A DNA stretch of 8,657 bases from NCBI GenBank assembly GCA_017515765.1, contig JAFWFF010000101.1, positions 1 to 8,657 of the forward strand, written 5' to 3'. Each line of letters starts with the position of its first letter. Position 1 is the stretch's first letter. This stretch comes from Bacillota bacterium. Lineage in GTDB: Bacteria > Bacillota > Clostridia > Peptostreptococcales > Anaerovoracaceae. A model generated the notes under the pieces. The model saw only the letters and a list, made by a program, of their open reading frames with translations, did no database searches and had not been told where the DNA came from. Below, piece after piece: positions 5,918-8,657 of this stretch. The translations under genes were made by a program, and so were the position numbers.

Positions 5918-6658
5918 TCAGATCTCGAAGCCGCCGTCGACTTTGATGACCTGGCCGTCTATGAACGAGGAATCGTCCGTCGCGAGGAACAGCGCTACGG
6001 TCGCGATGTCCTCAGGCTGACCGACTCTCTTCATCGGGCTGTTGTCTATCATCCCCTGGAGGGCGGCGGGTCCGCCGATGCTGTCGACCATCGCCGTGTG
6101 GATCGCTCCGGGAGCGATCGCGTTCACGCGGATCTCGGGGCCGAGCTCCCAGGCCATCGACTTGGAGAGGCCTGCCATGGCGTGCTTCGAAGAGATATAC
6201 GGGGCAAAACCGTGGTGCGCGGCGAAGGACGCCACGGACGCGATATTGACTATGACGCCTTTGCCCTTCTCCTTCATGATCGGGGCGACGAGCTGGCAGA
6301 GTCTGAGTGCGGCGTCGACGTTCACTCTGAATATCTTGTCCCACTCCTCTATCGTTACGTCCCTGACCGAAGAGAGGCTGAGCATTCCGGCGTTGTTAAC
6401 GAGGACGTCCACGGTGCCGTAGGCTTCGACCGTCTTCTTGACGATCTCCTCGCTGAAGCTGAGGTCAGATGCGTCCCCCAGCACATAGAACGCCTCGCCG
6501 CCTGCTGCGGTGATCTCATCCACTACTTCCTTTGCGCGGGCTTCGTTTCTGCCCGTCACGACTACTTTGGCGCCTTCTTTGGCAAAGAGGACGGCTGTGG
6601 CGCGTCCCATTCCGGATGTCGCGCCTGTTACGATTGCGACTTTGTTTTCAAGTTTCAT
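5918..6658 (-). CDS. Classical short-chain dehydrogenase/reductase (FabG-like SDR oxidoreductase)
   Basis: 246 residues, typical of classical SDRs, which are cytoplasmic NAD(P)(H)-dependent alcohol or ketone oxidoreductases. Visible motifs are the cofactor glycines TGATSGMG (11-18), NNAG (88-91), and the catalytic set Asn113, Ser141, Tyr154 and Lys158 (YISSK). Arg37 after the second strand (VVVTGRN) favours NADP(H). The C-terminus DGQVIKVDGGF is standard. The start is the ATG at 6658, with AAGGAG 8 bases upstream; a GTG seven codons earlier at 6679 would include that ribosome binding site in the coding frame. It has its own strong promoter and a terminator and is therefore monocistronic. The substrate cannot be told: FabG-like, sugar- and steroid-type SDRs share these motifs. 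It ends at a TGA at the natural family length. Confidence 0.95.
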   Translation of the reverse strand: MKLENKVAIVTGATSGMGRATAVLFAKEGAKVVVTGRNEARAKEVVDEITAAGGEAFYVLGDASDLSFSEEIVKKTVEAYGTVDVLVNNAGMLSLSSVRDVTIEEWDKIFRVNVDAALRLCQLVAPIMKEKGKGVIVNIASVASFAAHHGFAPYISSKHAMAGLSKSMAWELGPEIRVNAIAPGAIHTAMVDSIGGPAALQGMIDNSPMKRVGQPEDIATVALFLATDDSSFIDGQVIKVDGGFEI

Positions 6659-6719
6659 GGTTAGAGCTCCTTTACGCACAATTTTCCCGCTATAAAAGCC
6701 ACAATAATTGCCTTTTCAG

Positions 6720-6748
6720 ATTATACCAATTCTGTTGCAAAGTGTAAA
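6720..6748 (-). promoter_or_regulatory. Promoter of the short-chain dehydrogenase gene
   Basis: On the minus strand TTTACA (6748-6743, five of six to consensus), a 17-base spacer and a perfect TATAAT (6725-6720) with the extended TGG element just before it. The start of transcription would be near 6713, giving a leader of about 55 bases. Confidence 0.85.
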
Positions 6749-6775
6749 GAAATACGCCGCGGAAGCCCGTATTTC
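6749..6775. repeat. Inverted repeat GAAATACG-N11-CGTATTTC, possible operator
   Basis: Perfect 8-base arms with an 11-base GC-rich centre, abutting the -35 box of the dehydrogenase promoter (6748-6743). The centre-to-centre spacing suits a dimeric regulator. No known consensus was recognised. Confidence 0.45.
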
Positions 6776-6800
6776 AGATTCCCCAAAACATGCGGTGCAA

Positions 6801-6824
6801 TGACACAAAAATTTGTGTTTGTCA
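6801..6824. repeat. Palindrome around ACACAAA-AA-TTTGTGT with TGACA/TGTCA flanks
   Basis: ACACAAA (6803-6809) and TTTGTGT (6812-6818) are perfect arms around AA. A second, offset symmetry pairs TGACA (6801-6805) with TGTCA (6820-6824). It lies midway between the two divergent promoters. Confidence 0.45.
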
Positions 6825-6855
6825 ATAAAAAAGTCTCCTCGTATTTGTGAATTGA

Positions 6856-6871
6856 TTGAAAATTCTTTCAA
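6856..6871. repeat. Inverted repeat TTGAAA-ATTC-TTTCAA upstream of the antiporter -35 box
   Basis: Perfect 6-base arms with a 4-base centre, ending 4 bases before the TTGACA at 6876. An overlapping GAATT/AATTC pair (6849-6865) adds to the symmetry. The place fits an activator or repressor site, but in AT-rich DNA it could also arise by chance. Confidence 0.35.
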
Positions 6872-6875
6872 AACA

Positions 6876-6904
6876 TTGACAATTATTTATCTGGCTAATA
6901 GAAT
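6876..6904 (+). promoter_or_regulatory. Promoter of the NhaC-family antiporter gene
   Basis: A perfect TTGACA -35 box (6876-6881), a 17-base spacer and TAGAAT (6899-6904, five of six). Transcription would start near 6911, leaving a leader of about 56 bases that carries AGGAGG at 6951-6956, 10 bases before the ATG. Confidence 0.85.
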
Positions 6905-6935
6905 AATAATGTTCTAATGAACCTATTATTTATTA
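6896..6935 (+). promoter_or_regulatory. 40-base AT-rich dyad over the -10 box and start site of the antiporter promoter
   Basis: TAATA (6896-6900) pairs with TATTA (6931-6935), AATAAT (6902-6907) with ATTATT (6925-6930) and GTTC (6911-6914) with GAAC (6919-6922) around the loop TAAT, with only a one-base bulge and a small internal loop. Because it covers -10 and +1 it could be an operator; only its right part would be in the mRNA. Confidence 0.45.
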
Positions 6936-6966
6936 ACTGTTCTTATTTTGAGGAGGTAATTTCGTA

Positions 6967-8649
6967 ATGGAAAAGAAGAGTACGAAAACCGCCTATGGCA
7001 TTGCGCTGATAGTGGTTGTCGTTCTGCTCGCCGTCCTCGGGTTCACCTATCCCGACGGCGTTTACGGAACGATCTGGTCACTGCTTCCGCCTGCCGTAGC
7101 CATTGTGCTGGCTTTGATCAGCAAGGAAGTGTATTCCTCTCTGTTCCTGGGTGTGCTCACCGGATCCCTTCTGGTAGCCCACTTCCATCCCTGGGATACC
7201 GTCCGCGTCCTTATCGGCGGCGGTGAAGACGACTTTGGCCTTGGCCTGATCAGCAACATCGGCGACGGCTGGAACGTAGGTATCCTAATCTTCCTGGTCA
7301 TCCTGGGAATCATGGTCGACCTGATGAACAAAGGCGGCGGCTCCGCAGCGTTCGGCCGCTGGGCCAAGAAGACCGTAAGGTCCCGCGCAGGCGCCCAGCT
7401 CATGACGATGCTTCTCGGCGTCCTGATCTTCATCGACGACTATTTCAACTGCCTGACCGTAGGTTCCGTAATGCGTCCCGTGACCGAGTCCCACAAGATC
7501 TCCCGCGCGAAGCTGGCCTACGTCATCGACGCCACCGCGGCTCCTGTCTGCATGCTCGCACCGGTATCCTCCTGGGCTGCCGCTGTCGCAGGCTATGTAG
7601 ATGACAGCTACGTATCCGGCATCCAGATGTTCATCCAGCAGATCCCCTACAACTATTACTGCCTGCTGACCCTGGTCATGATCATCGTCATCTCCGTGCT
7701 GAACATCGACTACGGTCCGATGCTCACCCACGAGTACAACGCCCAGGTCAAGGACGATCTGTTCACTACCGAGCACCGTCCGTTCGCAGGCGCTGACGAT
7801 TATGAAGAAGGCAAGGGCCACTCCTCCGTTCTGGACCTGATCCTCCCGGTAGCCGTACTGATCGTAATGTGCGTCATCGGAATGATCTACACCGGCGGAT
7901 TCTGGGACGGCGCTTCCTTCATGGACGCTTTCGGCGATGCGGATGCCGCTACTGGCCTCTGCCTCGGCTCCATCGTTGCCCTGGTGTTCACATTCATCTA
8001 TTTCTGGCTCCGCAAGGCCATCAGCTTTGAGAAGAGCTTCGAATCCGTTCCGAACGGCTTCATCCAGATGGTAAGCCCGATCACGATCCTCTGCTTCGCA
8101 TGGACTCTCGGCTCCCTGACCAAGTCCGGTCTCGGTTCCGGAGCATTCGTTGAGGGACTGCTCGGAAACGCAGGTGCCCTTATGAACTTCCTGCCCGCAG
8201 TGATCTTCGTGCTCTCCTCCGTCATCGCGTTCGCGACCGGTACTTCCTGGGGAACCATCGGAATCATGGCCCCGATCGTCTGCCAGGTATTTGACTACGG
8301 CACCAACCCCGTTCTCTGCACGATCGGCCTGGCTGCCTGCTGCGCCGGCGGCGTCTGCGGCGACCACTGCTCCCCGATCTCCGATACCACCATCATGGCT
8401 TCCGCGGGTGCTCACTGCTACCACATCAACCACGTAGCGACCCAGCTGCCCTATGCCATCACCGTGGTCTGCGTATCCTTCGTTGGATTCATCCTTGCGC
8501 CGTTCATCAAGAACTGGTTCATCTGCCTGATCATCGAAGTCGCTCTCATGATCTGCGTACTGCTCGTGATCAAGAGCATCGTTTCCAAGAAGCACGCCGG
8601 AATCTTCGAAGAGATGAAGAAAGCCGACGAGGCTCTGAAGAACGCCTAA
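6967..8649 (+). CDS. nhaC: NhaC-family Na+/H+ antiporter
   Basis: 560 residues, a polytopic membrane protein with about 11-13 hydrophobic segments; the first two are at roughly 11-27 and 36-51. It would exchange cytoplasmic Na+ for external H+ (or act as a related organic-ion/H+ antiporter). Family blocks are KGGGSAAFGRWAKK (122-135), IFIDDYFNCLTVGSVMRP (154-171) with the acidic pair 157-158, IDATAAPV (186-193), and GDHCSPISDTT (465-475) followed by HVATQLPYA. A hydrophilic loop lies at about 255-285. The C-terminus is short and charged. The ATG is preceded by AGGAGG 10 bases upstream, and a consensus-like promoter stands before it, so strong expression is likely. Codon choice supports this: isoleucine is almost always ATC and most third positions are C or G. 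Only 8 bases follow the stop (GGAAAGGA), which could be the ribosome binding site of another gene. The transported ion is inferred from family only. Confidence 0.93.
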   Translation: MEKKSTKTAYGIALIVVVVLLAVLGFTYPDGVYGTIWSLLPPAVAIVLALISKEVYSSLFLGVLTGSLLVAHFHPWDTVRVLIGGGEDDFGLGLISNIGDGWNVGILIFLVILGIMVDLMNKGGGSAAFGRWAKKTVRSRAGAQLMTMLLGVLIFIDDYFNCLTVGSVMRPVTESHKISRAKLAYVIDATAAPVCMLAPVSSWAAAVAGYVDDSYVSGIQMFIQQIPYNYYCLLTLVMIIVISVLNIDYGPMLTHEYNAQVKDDLFTTEHRPFAGADDYEEGKGHSSVLDLILPVAVLIVMCVIGMIYTGGFWDGASFMDAFGDADAATGLCLGSIVALVFTFIYFWLRKAISFEKSFESVPNGFIQMVSPITILCFAWTLGSLTKSGLGSGAFVEGLLGNAGALMNFLPAVIFVLSSVIAFATGTSWGTIGIMAPIVCQVFDYGTNPVLCTIGLAACCAGGVCGDHCSPISDTTIMASAGAHCYHINHVATQLPYAITVVCVSFVGFILAPFIKNWFICLIIEVALMICVLLVIKSIVSKKHAGIFEEMKKADEALKNA

Positions 8650-8657
8650 GGAAAGGA

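Larger units (their letters stand above)
6659..6966. other. Divergent AT-rich regulatory region between the dehydrogenase and the antiporter
   Basis: 308 bases with no supported gene. It holds two strong, outward-facing promoters and at least four inverted repeats between or over them, listed separately. The heptamer CGTATTT occurs at 6768-6774 and 6840-6846 and inverted at 6750-6756. Confidence 0.8.

Noticed and set aside
6659..6679. GTG start for the short-chain dehydrogenase
   Set aside because: It would place the AAGGAG ribosome binding site inside the gene; the ATG at 6658 starts the typical MKLENKVAIVTG beginning of SDRs.
7285..8595. Long minus-strand open frame of 436 codons opposite the antiporter gene
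   Set aside because: The plus-strand frame is a clear NhaC-family protein with promoter and ribosome binding site. The antisense translation is rich in D, H, G and E with no domain pattern, as expected from strong third-position C/G bias on the other strand.

Overview
The window looks like chromosomal DNA of an anaerobic, fermentative Gram-positive bacterium of the Clostridia type. This is inferred from gene content (two-subunit class I Fe-S fumarase, a butyryl/4-hydroxybutyrate-type CoA-transferase, a COG2509-type flavoprotein, an NhaC-family antiporter), from strong AGGAGG-type ribosome binding sites and from near-consensus sigma-70/SigA-type promoters. I see no insertion sequence, phage gene, tRNA, rRNA or CRISPR array.

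Layout. From 1 to 6658 everything is on the minus strand, so read it right to left. (a) 6658-5918 is a classical short-chain dehydrogenase with its own strong promoter (-10 at 6725-6720) and a clear intrinsic terminator (5882-5859). (b) 5821-4598 is an MFS transporter, followed after 29 bases by 4568-3642, a serine-type glutaminase; these two look like one transcription unit. (c) 3641-3303 is a gene-free stretch with several dyad structures, including an 88-base imperfect palindrome, and an extended -10 promoter. (d) 3302-1 is a tight four-gene operon: fumarase alpha, fumarase beta, a FAD-dependent oxidoreductase and a CoA-transferase cut off by the window edge. On the plus strand, 6967-8649 encodes an NhaC-family Na+/H+ antiporter, divergent from the dehydrogenase across a 308-base AT-rich region that holds both promoters and several inverted repeats.

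How the genes may work together (inference). The glutaminase would supply glutamate and ammonia. The class I hydro-lyase pair (fumarase, or possibly mesaconase) and the acyl-CoA:acetate-type CoA-transferase fit fermentation of dicarboxylic or amino acids to short-chain acids. The antiporter would handle Na+ and proton balance.

The most notable observation is an in-frame TGA at codon 234 of the fumarase alpha gene. The reading frame continues intact for 45 codons after it and encodes the conserved family C-terminus, including the third Fe-S-ligand cysteine. The stop sits where the family normally has glycine, so it is one base from GGA. Three other genes here (fumarase beta, glutaminase, dehydrogenase) end normally at TGA, so genome-wide recoding is unlikely. 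It is either a recent nonsense mutation, a sequencing or assembly error, or, less likely, readthrough. I did not find a clearly undescribed system.
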